Shown: positions 22,200 through 32,940 of the stretch, piece by piece
Numbering within the stretch: the stretch's first letter is position 1
Layout of the letters: the number at the start of each line of letters is the position of its first letter
Assembly: GCF_023278565.1 (NCBI RefSeq)
Contig: NC_064680.1
Coordinates: forward strand, 558,001 to 622,000
DNA from: Colletotrichum lupini
Lineage: Eukaryota > Ascomycota > Sordariomycetes > Glomerellales > Glomerellaceae
Length of the DNA: 64,000 bases
Direction: 5' to 3'
Notes under the pieces: model-generated
The model's database searches: none
What the model was told of the DNA's origin: nothing
Seen by the model: the letters and a program-made list of their open reading frames with translations, nothing else
Made by a program: the position numbers and the translations under genes

Positions 22200-24846
22200 C
22201 AGTCGATAATCGGAGAGCCTAGAGGTACTGGTTAGTTGCTGAATGAGAAGCTGTTCCCTAACCTGGCTTCAGGATCGTGTGATTATGGTCTGACGCTGAA
22301 CATGTCAGAAGAGAGAGACAACAACTCGTGGTGTTGCACCCGCATAGTCATCTCACTCTTCACCCAGGACTCTGGTCAGCGGTTTTTTTTGGCATTCTAC
22401 CACCACACACCACCGTTCAAAACCTTAAAAAAATGCTTTCAACGATGAGAAGAATGAGATCTGATGTATCCCAAATGGTCGACAGCAAGAGGGCATTAGT
22501 TATTGTGCAGAAAATAAGGCATCCAGGGACACTCGTTGTAGGAGTTCTCGAGTCAGGGCAGCGGTCACACCCTCCCCCTCCTCTGCCCTGCCAGGCGAAC
22601 CACCTCTGCATAGCAAAATTAGTCTGAGAGAGAGTCGAAGGCGCCTGATCTGGGGGATGCGATCCTCCCCGAGAACTCCTCGGCCCAAAGGGTGAGCCTC
22701 CTAGCAGAGCCTCACCCTCAAAGAGGTGGTTTGCTCCGAGCTCAAGGACACGCAACCCCACATACAGCAGTGCAGGCATCCTAGGAGCGTTGGAACCAAG
22801 GTGAACGCAGAATGATCCTGGTATACTAGTCTCTGGGGCCGCAGTGAATGCGGCCTTCATCCTGGCCATCCATCCTTCTTCTTCCCCCCTCATACCTATC
22901 AAGAAGGAGCCGGTATTACACCACCCTCCCCAACTTGGCCTGTTGATCGATCATTGGCTCAAGATACTATGATCTGATAGCATAACTCCGCTTAAGCCGT
23001 GCTTGTGAACAAGCTCGAGGTAAGCTCAAACCTAGTTTACTGGTGTCTCGCACAAGATCTGCCAGTCGTGGGGAAGGTAGGACATGTGTTTCCCATGATG
23101 CTCATTCTTGGTTCATGTTCTCTCACACATCGAACCGATGTCAAGCCCGTCAGCAATGCTCCCCCACGCGATATACGCAATGTTTATGCGTAAACATCCT
23201 TCACCTTCGACGACTGGTCTCGTACCCGAACATGAGGCTCTGACCTCGGAGACCGCGAGAGTCTGTCACCGCTTAAACTTGCATCGCGCACGCGCACGCG
23301 CTGGCGCTGGCGCCCTCCCCTTCATCCTTGATCCTCGTCCGTCTATCGTCACTTCGTGGTCGCCAAAGAAACGCCATACGGCCATTATCTTGTGGCTTTC
23401 TTCCCCCTCCTCTTCATACGTGGCATCGGGAACGACTATCTCCCCGGATGGCTTCGGTCTCGTGGACGCAGATCATACCATCATGACGTTGAGTCCTGCC
23501 GTTTTCTTTGATGATTTGATCACAGTTCCGATCGGCTGTTAATTCGAGACGGTAAGCCAAGCAGACATTCTCCCCAGAAGCAGTGCCGACTCCAGTTTGC
23601 GCCCAATCGTATATCATGGATCGCATATTGGATCTTTGGCCAGCTGTTCGTCCCGCATTGTCACACCGGTTCTTTCGATCGAATCTAGGCCTTTGGAATC
23701 AAACATCTAAAACCAGTCTTTCAACCGGAGCCATTGGTCTTTTCGTGTATTCTGCTGTCTTTGGCATCAGAAGTAACCATATCCCTGCACAAGGTAGGTG
23801 AGGTAACTGTCACTCTTCATCGCAGATCATCGGCTCGCCGATGTCGAGTTCGCACTTGCCGAGCCAACACCAAGTTCACCTACTTTACTTACCTCACCCA
23901 CCTCCGCAAGCTGCACTGCATGGTAACACGTTCCTTCGACCAGCCTGTCCGAGGGAAATTCGTGTCGTACAGAGTTGACCTTATAGGGATAATACTCAGC
24001 AACAGGTAGTGGCTCGCAGGCTGGTACCACATCGTACCAGGCGCCCTGTATGTGCCCTTGAAAATTGATGGGAAAGAAAACCATGGCAGGAAGAGTAAAA
24101 GCACATAATTATCCTGGAGAACCCCTCTTTCTTGCATGGATGTGACTTCTTGATTGGAAGGTTCGGAATCGTTGTTGGTGCGGCTGCAGGAAACATGCAT
24201 GTCGGCCATAGAAGCAACAGCGGATCTATGCTGGATTAGTATATCCTGCCGGGGCATGGCATTTGGTCAAGGTGAGGAAGAGGGAGAGAGAGAAAGAGAG
24301 TGCAGATGGAGGGGGGCCAGGGATTTTAGCGCTAAACTGCTGTGCAAGGAAGGTCGAAGGGCTGATACTATGGTGTCGTTGCAAGGATAGTCGGTCACCT
24401 TTCCCGTCTTCCCTTACCCGAGTTCCGTCGTTCTGATGTTCCCATGAGCCGATCGATTATCCGTGGCACCTACGCCTATCGCAGCTTCATCCGAAGGGTG
24501 GGAGAGGGCTGGTAAGATGTATCGATGAGCCAATCAGGACTCCGGCACCGAGAGAAGGATTCGACTCTTCGAGGTATAGAAGGACAGTCTTCGAGCTACG
24601 ACATATACGCAGAGCCGCAAAGCTCACAGGATCTCGAGCGGTGTGGTTGGACAATCTTATGGATCCATCCCTCTCCCGTACGGACCGTCTGGCGGTTTGC
24701 GGCGGGTGGAACGGCATGTGGAGGAGGTCGCTTGCGGGCTTGAGGGTCTCAGGTGCGGCCGCGGGAGGGGGTGAACTAGCATCTATACCCTCTGAGAGTG
24801 GAACGTAACGCGTGCTTTGTGGAGGGAGCAGATGACCGGGTCCATA
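22200..24846. other. Gene-poor stretch, no conventional gene
   Basis: This 2.6 kb has ordinary base composition and is not RIP-like. Several short frames exist (for example 23583-23801 +, 22417-22902 -) but show no motifs, conserved-looking composition or splice structure that I trust. A purine-rich GAGA tract lies near 24277-24300. Confidence 0.4.
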
Positions 24847-24871
24847 GATTAGGAATTGGCTCGTAAGCTAT
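24847..24871 (+). promoter_or_regulatory. Shared upstream element, mini-gene A copy
   Basis: A 25-bp element with core GATTAGGAATT followed by TCGTAAGC. It lies 311 bp upstream of the mini-gene A ATG. It matches the element at 26299-26323 with three differences, all transitions. Confidence 0.5.
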
Positions 24872-24973
24872 GCCATGCTGCCCGATGAACTGCATGAAAG
24901 TGAGTATCAAATCAGATCCAAAAGAGACAAGAGTGACCCATCTGTCTTGGAGATGCTGCTCGGAAAGTGAAGT

Positions 24974-24983
24974 TATAAATACC
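24974..24983 (+). promoter_or_regulatory. TATA box of mini-gene A
   Basis: TATAAATACC, 184 bp upstream of the ATG at 25158. The same ten bases occur at the equivalent place before mini-gene B. Confidence 0.5.
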
Positions 24984-25157
24984 AGAGATGTCTCCCATCT
25001 CGACAGGCATAGTTTCACTGCAAACCATACCAAACTACCCGAAGCTGGGCTTCCTGAAACGTACAAACTTCCAATCTCATTCAAAATACTTTCCAAGTTC
25101 CGTGGCCGAGCCACCACCCAAGTCTGATACCAACTCTTGATTCACCCTTCTTTCATC

Positions 25158-25319
25158 ATGCCTGAGTATGCTCCTCCATGATATATTGAGACGACTTGAC
25201 ATGCTTTGAGTATTACCAACTAAACTAATGATAGGGGATCTGAACAAACCCCGCTTGGTGACTACATCAACACCACCAGCGTGACTGATTATATTGCCAT
25301 GGGAGGTGCGAAAAAGTGA
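25158..25319 (+). CDS. Mini-gene A: 30-residue protein with an intron
   Basis: Exon 1 is only ATGCCTGA (25158-25165). A 69-bp GT-AG intron (25166-25234, branch-like ACTAAAC near its end) joins it to exon 2 (25235-25319). The result is a 30-residue product beginning MPEGSEQTPLG and ending INTTSVTDYIAMGGAKK. It is too small to show as a normal open frame. Supporting signs are the TATA box, the splice signals, the stop right after a Lys-Lys tail and the parallel gene at 26622. That gene shares the phase-2 intron after a tiny first exon, the same TATA box, an upstream element and a related I-N-T-x-S-V-x-D motif. It has no signal peptide or membrane segment. I do not know its function; expression is unproven. 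Confidence 0.5.
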
Positions 25320-26298
25320 GCACGACAGGTTGAAGGTTCCGTGGCGAGCTCCCAGCATGGATCTGACTGAGATCAGGAAGTAGGGAAACAATGTGGAATT
25401 TTCTGATACCCTCTTGTTTTGGAGTTGGAACATGTCACCCTATTCTGTCTGCCCTTGAGATTGAGATCTGCTAGTCATGGGCAAGGGACTATGAGATATC
25501 AAAGAGATGACCGCGGAGCGGATGATATCGCTCAGTAATCCAGCCATAGTAATTACTATTTTTTGCACCGAATTCATGACTCAAGGCCCAAGCACACATG
25601 CTCAGTGATGCCAACTCGGAGTATGATGAATTATCCGTCGACTTTAGTCGTTCATTACCACATGCATGGCTTCTGTTGCACCATCTCATGCAATTTTCAG
25701 GTGTCCAAGGAGGTTGCATACGTGTCTCTGAGAGTAGGGTCCCTGAAATGCGTTAGACTCAAAGTGAGGACAGAGGGATCAAGTGGATAAGACTCGGACG
25801 AGGTAGCTGACAAGGAGGTCAGAAGAAGGAGGAGTACTGGATGATACCCTAGAAAGCAGTGAAATGAGGCGAGAGCCTGATAATACTGTGTAGTCGTGAA
25901 AGACATTAGCCGAAGAGCATCTGCACCCGAGCCGTCTACCGCCCGTCCTCGTGCCGGCCCATGGCGCCTATCATGTACTAGGCGGGACGAAGGGGGTGGG
26001 GGAAGCTGCAGAATAGCCAACCGCCGCAGGGATGATGGTAGAGTGATGGGAACATGGAGCGGCGCGCCAACTCATGGAGACAGTAGCAGAGCCTCAAGGA
26101 CCGGGGTCTGGGACGTCGTGGTTGGCTACGTACCCCCGTGTAGGTAGCTGGCGGTTGGAGACGGCAGAACGGGGCCGGTCGTGCTCGGCGGTTTGGGCCT
26201 GTTCCGGCCGCAGAAGAGTGGAGTTGAGCGACGGTGGAAGGTTGTGTTGCCGTGGGGTTGTATCACACACGAAGCTTGAAGATGACCAGCTGATCAGC
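25320..26298. other. Spacer between the two mini-genes
   Basis: About 1 kb containing the 3' end of mini-gene A and the distal promoter of mini-gene B. No gene is recognised. Confidence 0.4.
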
Positions 26299-26323
26299 GA
26301 TTAGGAATTAGTTCGTAAGCCAT
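26299..26323 (+). promoter_or_regulatory. Shared upstream element, mini-gene B copy
   Basis: Second copy of the GATTAGGAATT...TCGTAAGC element, 323 bp upstream of the mini-gene B ATG, almost the same distance as in copy A (311 bp). Confidence 0.5.
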
Positions 26324-26410
26324 CTTGTAGATCAAATGAGAGACCAGAAGCTTTGGAGAGAACTTGAGAGACCTTGGTCTTTCGGGGCGGAAGATGCAAA
26401 TTCTAGCAAT

Positions 26411-26420
26411 TATAAATACC
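26411..26420 (+). promoter_or_regulatory. TATA box of mini-gene B
   Basis: TATAAATACC, identical over ten bases to the box before mini-gene A, 211 bp upstream of the ATG at 26622. Confidence 0.5.
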
Positions 26421-26621
26421 CGCCAAAGTCCCACGAGGGAGCGGATAGTAATAGAGAGAAGAGCAAAGAAAAATACGATCCGAGACCAGTACCCTAGCCA
26501 TAATCTACTACTTGAGTGACATACTTTTGAACAAAGGTCAAACTGCTGGCCACACATCATCAAGATCTGAACATTACCCTCCACACTACAGAGGTGTCTG
26601 TTAGAGACTCGCAGAGTCAAA

Positions 26622-26819
26622 ATGCCCAGCTCGCAAGTTCATCTTCAAAAATATACTTACTGCTAAGTGGCTTACATGAAACAAAGCACACCTGCACCCC
26701 CCAAGCCTTCAACAGCTCCTCAGTTGGATATCTTCATTCAGAACACTGATTCAGTCCAAGACCGACTGTATGCGGCTTCAGCAGCGGCATCAAAGGGGAA
26801 GGGAGGCAAGAAGAATTAG
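26622..26819 (+). CDS. Mini-gene B: 47-residue protein with a GC-AG intron
   Basis: Exon 1 is ATGCCCAGCTC (26622-26632). The intron (26633-26686, 54 bp) begins with GCAAGT, the optimal form of a GC donor, and has CTTAC as a branch candidate 12 bases before the AAAG acceptor. Exon 2 (26687-26819) completes a 47-residue protein beginning MPSSTPAPPKPSTAPQ, with core LDIFIQNTDSVQDRLYAAS and a basic tail KGKGGKKN. Without splicing the frame hits a stop after 14 codons. An unspliced internal ATG at 26676 would give the last 46 codons in the same frame. The core aligns with mini-gene A around I-x-N-T-x-S-V-x-D. No secretion signal is seen. Function and expression are unknown. Confidence 0.5.
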
Positions 26820-27240
26820 CTATCATAGGTGTTAGATGCAGAGAGTATCGAGGCAAGGAGATTCATTACGGGCGAAATGTAGGATAAGGGAGAAGATTCA
26901 TTGACGCTTGCTTTGTCGTAGTGTTACTCGGCGAAATCCAATGGTAGTATTTTGTACCCTTGAACCCTAGAAAGAAAAGGGATCTCGGTAGACATGATCT
27001 TTGCGCCGCTGTAATAAGCAACTGACATTCTGAAAGCCATTCCTCGATTTCAATAGACCTGCTTGCCGCCAGTATTTGTGGTATGGCCTCGTCTCCTTCA
27101 CCCCTACCAATATGCTTCTCATTAGGCCTCTGGCTTACTCTCACCTAACTACCTAGGCAAGAGAAATGACGAGGAAACCTGGGTCTTGCTTGTTGATCTC
27201 ATTGGTTTCGATACGATGGAAAGGGGCCTTCATTCGTTAT
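26820..27240. other. Intergenic region
   Basis: About 0.4 kb between mini-gene B and the convergent uncharacterised gene; nothing recognised. Confidence 0.4.
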
Positions 27241-28035
27241 CTAAGCCAGGAAACCAGCGGTGCCCGCGATTCCGAGTTCCTTCATCTTCTGCTTGAGGGC
27301 CCCCTGAAGCTCCGCCTCAGGGGGCTGCCTTCTGCGCCTCCTCAAAGTCCTTGGCGTCGTCTTCCAACCCATCTTGGTGTCACTGTCTTCATCCACGTGC
27401 GCTCCATCCCAGTCGGCCTTCTCACGTCGGATGATCTTGCCCATCATCTTCTTGCGCTGCTCATCGGTGAAGTCGGCAAAGATCTCCTCGGGCTCGTCGC
27501 AGGGCTTCTCGTTGCGGAACCTGTCGATGGCGAGGGCAGTCGTAGTCTCGTCCTCGTACTTCTCGATCGGGTGTTGTTGGTAGCGGGAGAACTTGACGGC
27601 GATTCTTCGACCCTCGTAAAGGGCCGTCAGGACCTTGGCAGCGACGGTGGGCTTCATCTCTTTCTTGGCGGCAATGATCCAATCCGTTTCCTTGGCGGCA
27701 AGAAGAAGGAGACCCGAGATGGTCTCGGTAATGTGGGCTTTGTGAGATGAAAGTCTGTCGGCGTTCATGAAGACCTGGGCAATGGCTCTGTCGATGGCCT
27801 TCTTCTCTAAATTGGGGGAGACGGCGCGAAGAGCAGTCTTGAAGGCCATGCCCTCGTTCACATCCTCGAGGATCTTGAGCTCCTCTCCGGCTGCGTTCTG
27901 GTACATCTGGAAGCCTGGGCCGGAAGGAAGCACCTTCTTCAAGGTCTTGGGCTTGGGCTTGTTTTTCTGCTTGTTCTCCTGGTCGCCTGAGCTATCAACA
28001 GCTGGCTGAATGACGGGCAACTGCGACTGAGACAT
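27241..28035 (-). CDS. Uncharacterised 264-residue protein
   Basis: An intronless frame from ATG 28035 (CACGATGTC) to 27241. Upstream codons are open for 19 more positions but begin with no ATG. I do not recognise the family. The first 40 residues are polar and Lys/Gln-rich (QENKQKNKPKPKTLKKVLPS). The middle, about residues 45-140, looks helical and folded (GPGFQMYQNAAGEELKILED, then a KAIDRAIAQVF segment and ITETISGLLLLAAKETDWII). The C-terminal third is charged, with FADFTDEQRKKMMGKIIRRE and a basic RTLRRRRRQ cluster that could be nuclear or nucleic-acid binding. It has no signal peptide or membrane helix. It is convergent with mini-gene B and co-directional with the two genes on its right. 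Confidence 0.75.
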   Translation of the reverse strand: MSQSQLPVIQPAVDSSGDQENKQKNKPKPKTLKKVLPSGPGFQMYQNAAGEELKILEDVNEGMAFKTALRAVSPNLEKKAIDRAIAQVFMNADRLSSHKAHITETISGLLLLAAKETDWIIAAKKEMKPTVAAKVLTALYEGRRIAVKFSRYQQHPIEKYEDETTTALAIDRFRNEKPCDEPEEIFADFTDEQRKKMMGKIIRREKADWDGAHVDEDSDTKMGWKTTPRTLRRRRRQPPEAELQGALKQKMKELGIAGTAGFLA

Positions 28036-28999
28036 CGTGAAGCTTTGTGTGAAATTAGAGATCTGATAGTTAGAAGAGATGGAATCACTCAACTTACATT
28101 GTCAAGAGACGAGAGAACGTGATTGTGTCAGATGAGAATTCGGACGAGATCCAGAGATGGGATAAAGTGCAGAAGTGGATGACAAGTCGTGATGATGAGT
28201 GTGGATAAAAAGGGTATCGAAGAAAGGTCTGCTGTGGTTGTAGCAGTGAAAATTTGAGATAGTAAGGTTAGGTAGGTTGAGAATCATGAAAAACAGCCGC
28301 CCTCGGTGAAGGTCGGTGAGAGTGAAGTATCACCATAGAGTGCAGGTGCGCGTCAACAAACCATCTCGCGTCTCACCGCCCGCCACGCGCCAGTAGTGAG
28401 AGAAAGATGTGATTCAATTTACCTTTTTGACCCACCCCTTTCACCCTCGCTCCTTCCCTTCACCTCCTGACGCCCGCGTGACCTACTTCATTATGAAAAG
28501 GTCCTCGTTCTTCCATCAGGGCGGCCGGGTGGCTGAGAGGTGAGTCTCTTGGCTATCTGTCTAACAGAAATCGATACTCCCCAGTTCGATTCTCGGTCGT
28601 CGCGCAAAAACTACCGAAACCACTGGACGTATTTAAGACAGAGTGACATTTGACCAAAGTGCGACCTTTGGCAGTGGTTTCTTGTGCCCAAAGCCTCAGA
28701 TGCTGCGGGCGTTTGAGATCCGGTTTCGGTACTACGTGCCTGATAAATATTTAGAAACACCCTCTGGTCATTTGACCATCAATCTTTTTTTATAATTCTC
28801 ATTGGAACTTATGTTGTGTTGTTTCCTCTGCTATTATTGTTATAATCGAACGTCGGCTATGTTAATCAATAGCACTACACAGAGAAGGGCGACTAGTGTG
28901 ACATGGTCAAATAGATTGTCACCATAACGGCTTGAGCTATAGTAAGTAATGAGATAACGTAGATCAAACAATGAAGCTTGACTTCGTGTGAGATCTAGC
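28036..28999. other. Intergenic region with a tRNA-like element
   Basis: About 1 kb upstream of the uncharacterised gene and downstream of the DUF1399 gene. The only notable item is the tRNA-like sequence at 28521-28603, listed separately. Confidence 0.45.
28521..28603 (+). other. tRNA-like sequence, imperfect fold
   Basis: An 83-nt stretch has an A-box match (TGGCTGAGAGG, 28530-28540) and a B-box match (GTTCGATTC, 28584-28592) at tRNA-like spacing. Its ends, GCGGCCG and TCGTCGC, pair at most positions if G-U pairs are allowed. The T stem has one mismatch, the bases at tRNA positions 8-9 do not fit, and no good anticodon stem forms. It may be a degenerate Ser/Leu-type tRNA or chance. Confidence 0.3.
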
Positions 29000-31861
29000 T
29001 TAACCGCCGCCACCACCACATCCACCACCACCACCGCCGCATCCTCCACCCGAACCCATGCCCACTATTCCCGCTCCAGGAGCGCAGCCTATCGATTGAG
29101 AGACGTCAGAGCTTGTAATGAAGAAGGCGACGAGAATGAAGAAATACTTACCGCCGAGTTGGCGACTTGCTCCAGACCAGTACCCCTAAGATCAGACCAC
29201 CATATTAGACACTCAACTTGAGAGATGCATGAAGATAAACGACTTACAGCCATATTGGTACAACCACCAGGGCCGCCACATCCCCCAGCAGCGATATCGT
29301 TCGAGCCGCATAGTCCCTGAGCGCAGTCGGCCCAAGACCCATGAAGGACACCAGGGTTCCCAGCAGGATAGACCCCTCCAATGAGGTACGCGGGATAGTT
29401 GTAGGGACTATCTCTATGGTGAGTCTTGCCCCAGTTGTTGTAGAACTCCTCTTTCGGTGGCAGCGTCCTTCCTCGCTTTGCTGCGCGCTTCTTTGCTCGC
29501 TCGTAGGCGTCGTCGAGACGCATCCTCCAAGCTAGGCGGAGCTGGCGATGCGCTATGTTGTGAGTAGCGGATCCGTCTGTGCGAACGGAGTTGTGGGCAG
29601 AGATGTGGACCGAGTTGGACGGGGTGCAGACCTGCGAGGCTGTTGCTTTGTCGAAACTGTCGATGGCTGGAGGTAGGGGTGTCAGTATCTTGGACCTTGC
29701 GCAGGGGTGCTGTTCATTGAAATACCTTTTTGTGGCTTGCTTTTGCCAAAGACGGAGGAGCTGTCGATTGTGATCTTTGCGCGTACAGCTGTTCAGCATC
29801 GTTAGCAAGAGTTCTTGATTATGAAACGGGATGGATCAAGCCACTCCGAGGAGCATTGAACAGACCTTCGCAGTACCAGCATGTGCATTCCGAGTAGACC
29901 TCGTTGAACTTCTCCAAGTAAGTCTTGCTAGTCAACTCGAACGAGTTGGACAGCTGGTCTTCGTCGATCTTGTCATTATGGTCAATGAACTTGGCCTCCT
30001 TGCTGGTACTCATGGCGGTGTTGTATGTTGAAAACTTGTAGTACGCTCTCGGGGCCAACTGGTGAGTATGCCAGGCAAGGTCCACATCCAGCGTAGGTAC
30101 CGTAAAAGACATGGGATACTCGGTCATGATGAGCATGAAGCGTTGGTACTTCTGAAGAAGCCGATCCATGGTACCTCTCGCACTGGGGCTGTGTAGCCAG
30201 TCGATCTGCAAAGAACTCTTGTTAGCACTCTCAGGGGCTGGGAGGATCAGTCAGGATACTGACGTTGAACATCTTGCCAATAAACACCCCCTGTCGCATC
30301 GTCGCTCCAACAAGGTCGAGCGCGAAGATGGACGCATTTTCCCAGTACCTCGACATCATCTTGCGGCTCTGAAAGCGTTCCGTTCGTGTGATTACTCTCC
30401 CGCCTGACCCGTCTCTCTTGTCATAAGGGGCTGGTCTTGTCCCTTGTATTCTCGCAAAGGCGTCGTCATCAGCCAGTGCAGCAGAGACCAGGTCTCGTAC
30501 ATCCTTCATCGTTGGCGTCTTTGCTTGACCGGGACTGATGAGACGTAGCAGCTGCGCGGAAATCCCTTGCCCAATCAGTCTGTTGGGGTACGTGACATCC
30601 TTGAGCTTTGCCTCGGTGGCCACTGGCATGCCGACCTTTGGGTCTAGGATGGTGCTCGGGAGAGTTACACCTTCGTTGAGATAGAGCTCCGCGTCATTGA
30701 TCATCTTGGCAACGCAGAGTAGACGATGCGTGATGACGGTATTGCAGCCTGCTGTGCATAGTTGAGAGAAGTCGCCATCGCCGTATCCTTTTCCAACCAA
30801 ACCTGGCCGCCTTTGACAAAAAGGTCAGCAAACTCCACGAGGGCGAATGGAATCTCGTCTATCATTGAACGTACTCTTGACCCTTGTACATCTCTGGTAA
30901 GCCGCAAGTGCTCCAAGGCACAAGAGTAGTCTGTTTGCATGCAGGACATTCGATTGCCTTCTCCAGTGGTTCGTCGAGGTTGTTCCACGCTCGCCCTGTT
31001 GCCTTTTCCCAGTTCGACTTGGCCACATCGGAAACCTCGTAGTTGAACTTGGAGTCAATGACTTGATTGACCTGGGCCCACGGCATTCCCGTCGTCCAGA
31101 ATTCGCGGAGATTCCAGCGCATAGTGTCCTCCAGAAACGCTCTGGGATTCAGCATGTGCGCATGGAACATTATCAGGACATCTGATCACGGTTAGATGTT
31201 TGTCAAACCTTCGGCAGACTCAAATGCACCGATTACCTAGTGGTGGAAGATTATTCACTGTCCAGAGAAAGTCCTCGCCCCCGTCAGGAAACTTCAAGTA
31301 CTTGTCGGAACACGTCTCGAAATCCTTCATCTCTGCTTCACGCAAGCGACCTCCCGAGAGCGTCTTCCACCAAGTCTGATACCGATCCGCCGCCCGCGCC
31401 AGATAGACCGCCCACCTCTTTTCGCGCAGCGCTGACAGCACTTCCTTCACTCGCTCCTCACCTCCCTTGCTGGAACCTTCATCGCCATCCCTAGGGCCGG
31501 CTCGCGAATCCCACAAGTCCCATAGACCATCGCTATACCCGACATCCTCCTTCAGCGTCTCAATGGCATAAAGAAGCTTCAGGTGCGCGAGGCAGGAGTC
31601 CACGTCCGGATCTCTCTGGGTGCCTAGCCGTAGTGAGTTGAAGGCGCTGGTAAGATTGGCGACATCCTGCTCGGTGTGAGGCCTCTTCCCATTGGGCCCG
31701 CCGTTTGCTTCGAATGGTGGTGGCTGATCCTCGAAGGGCGGAGGCTCGTCCGGTGCGGTGCCGTAGGCGGGAGGAGGTGTTGCTGGGCGGTCTGCCTTGG
31801 CCTTTTCTTCCTCAGCCTCCTTCTCCTTGGCCTTGGAGGACCTCTTGAAAAAGGAGGGCAT
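29000..31861 (-). CDS. Glycine-rich domain-containing protein, DUF1399 (GRDP-like)
   Basis: Eight exons can be joined in frame: 31861-31237, 31181-30875, 30810-30264, 30205-29866, 29788-29726, 29666-29248, 29185-29152 and 29088-29000, giving 807 residues. The N-terminus is Lys/Glu- and Pro-rich (MPSFFKRSSKAKEKEAEEEK). DUF1399 blocks follow: FLWTVNNLPPLDVLIMFHAH, MPWAQVNQVID, a CPAC-type pair, and the signature TLDVDLAWHTHQLAPRAYY near residue 535, then CTCWYCEAVR. The end is remarkable: after AGGCGGPGGCTNMAGYWSGA the last two short exons encode a Gly/Cys tail (GGGCGGGGGGCGGGGG). Plant GRDP proteins with this DUF are linked to stress and RNA metabolism; no fungal function is established to my knowledge. 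Several GT donors are non-optimal, so minor boundary errors are possible. No signal peptide is visible. Confidence 0.82.
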
Positions 31862-32940
31862 CGTGAGGTTGGCGGTCTCGCTCTCTTGCTCGGGAGCGAT
31901 GGAGTGGCGATCAGATCAGGGGTGAGTGTGGGGGAATGCGGGGTAGAACTCGTTGACTTTCTTGCCAGGCTAAATGCTTGATCTTACGTCTACGGTCTGG
32001 AGGACCATGCCATTGTATAGTTGGGCTCCTATTATGCAAATTCGAGATGAAGGTAGTAGTTTTGGACTTGAGCAAGCTTTATCTCCTTGGGCTTTTGTGA
32101 GACTCCGGGCCACGTCATGCGAGTTTCCCGTCCTCTTTGCCTTATGATCAACCGCCGATTCAGCCCCGGAATCGCTTCATTCCAGGGCGACTAGGCAGAC
32201 TGGGTAAAACAGACACCAATTGCTGTGCATCGATACGGGCGCATTCTACCAACAGCAGCTAGCGCCGGGCGGCTGGGACGCCCCCAAAGCTTCGAACGGC
32301 ACGTGGGCGGTTGCACAACGATCTAGTCGGGCGAAGGCGCCCCTCCACAATTGCCTTCATAACCCAATGAGGGCGAGGATTTGCGCCATGTTGGAAAGCT
32401 TGAGTTGGACAAGCGAGAACCGGCTGGATGAGATTGGTCGACAATGATCAAGGCTCTCCAGTAAAGACTCAATCCATAGTGGCGGAAAAGGGTTATTTGT
32501 CAAATCCTACCCGCGTGTTGGCAACGCTTAAGACTAGGGCGACTGCAACGCTTGTGCATATTGTAGATGAGCTTGCCCTATTTGCCCAAGCTTTCTGACC
32601 ACGCATTCTGTCCTTGGCAACCTATTGCTAAGGCTTGGCCTTGTCAGACAAGAGACAAAAGCAGCTGATTGTGTCAGACCGATGTTCTAGAAGCAAGAGT
32701 CTGCGACTTGGCGTTGGTACTCTATCCGTGCTTACATTGACAAGGGTTCGGGAAACAGCACAATTAACAGGGGGTTCCAACGGCTCAAGTATTGGAGCAC
32801 ATTGGGAAGCAGCTTTTCCACATCTGATTGAACATCTGAAGTATTGAATTGTGGTTTCGTGGGCGGAAGAATAATATTCGGGATGATTTTCATACAGTCT
32901 CATAGCCTCAGTTATGAGAATCCCTACAGGCGCATTGTCA
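31862..32940. other. Intergenic region
   Basis: About 1.1 kb between the DUF1399 gene start and the 3' end of the siderophore transporter. No gene is recognised. Confidence 0.45.

Noticed and set aside
22400..22900. Possible short interspersed element with palindromic pieces
   Set aside because: I could not define ends, target duplications or a second copy within the window.
23583..23801. 72-codon frame containing MDRILDLWPAVRPALSHR
   Set aside because: It has a plausible ATG but no recognisable motif, no splice structure and no relation to the mini-genes; evidence too weak.
28063..28097. Intron-like GTAAGT...CTAAC...CAG in the leader of the 264-residue gene
   Set aside because: The distance between donor and acceptor is only 35 bases, below the minimum usual for fungal introns. 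The start codon lies downstream either way.
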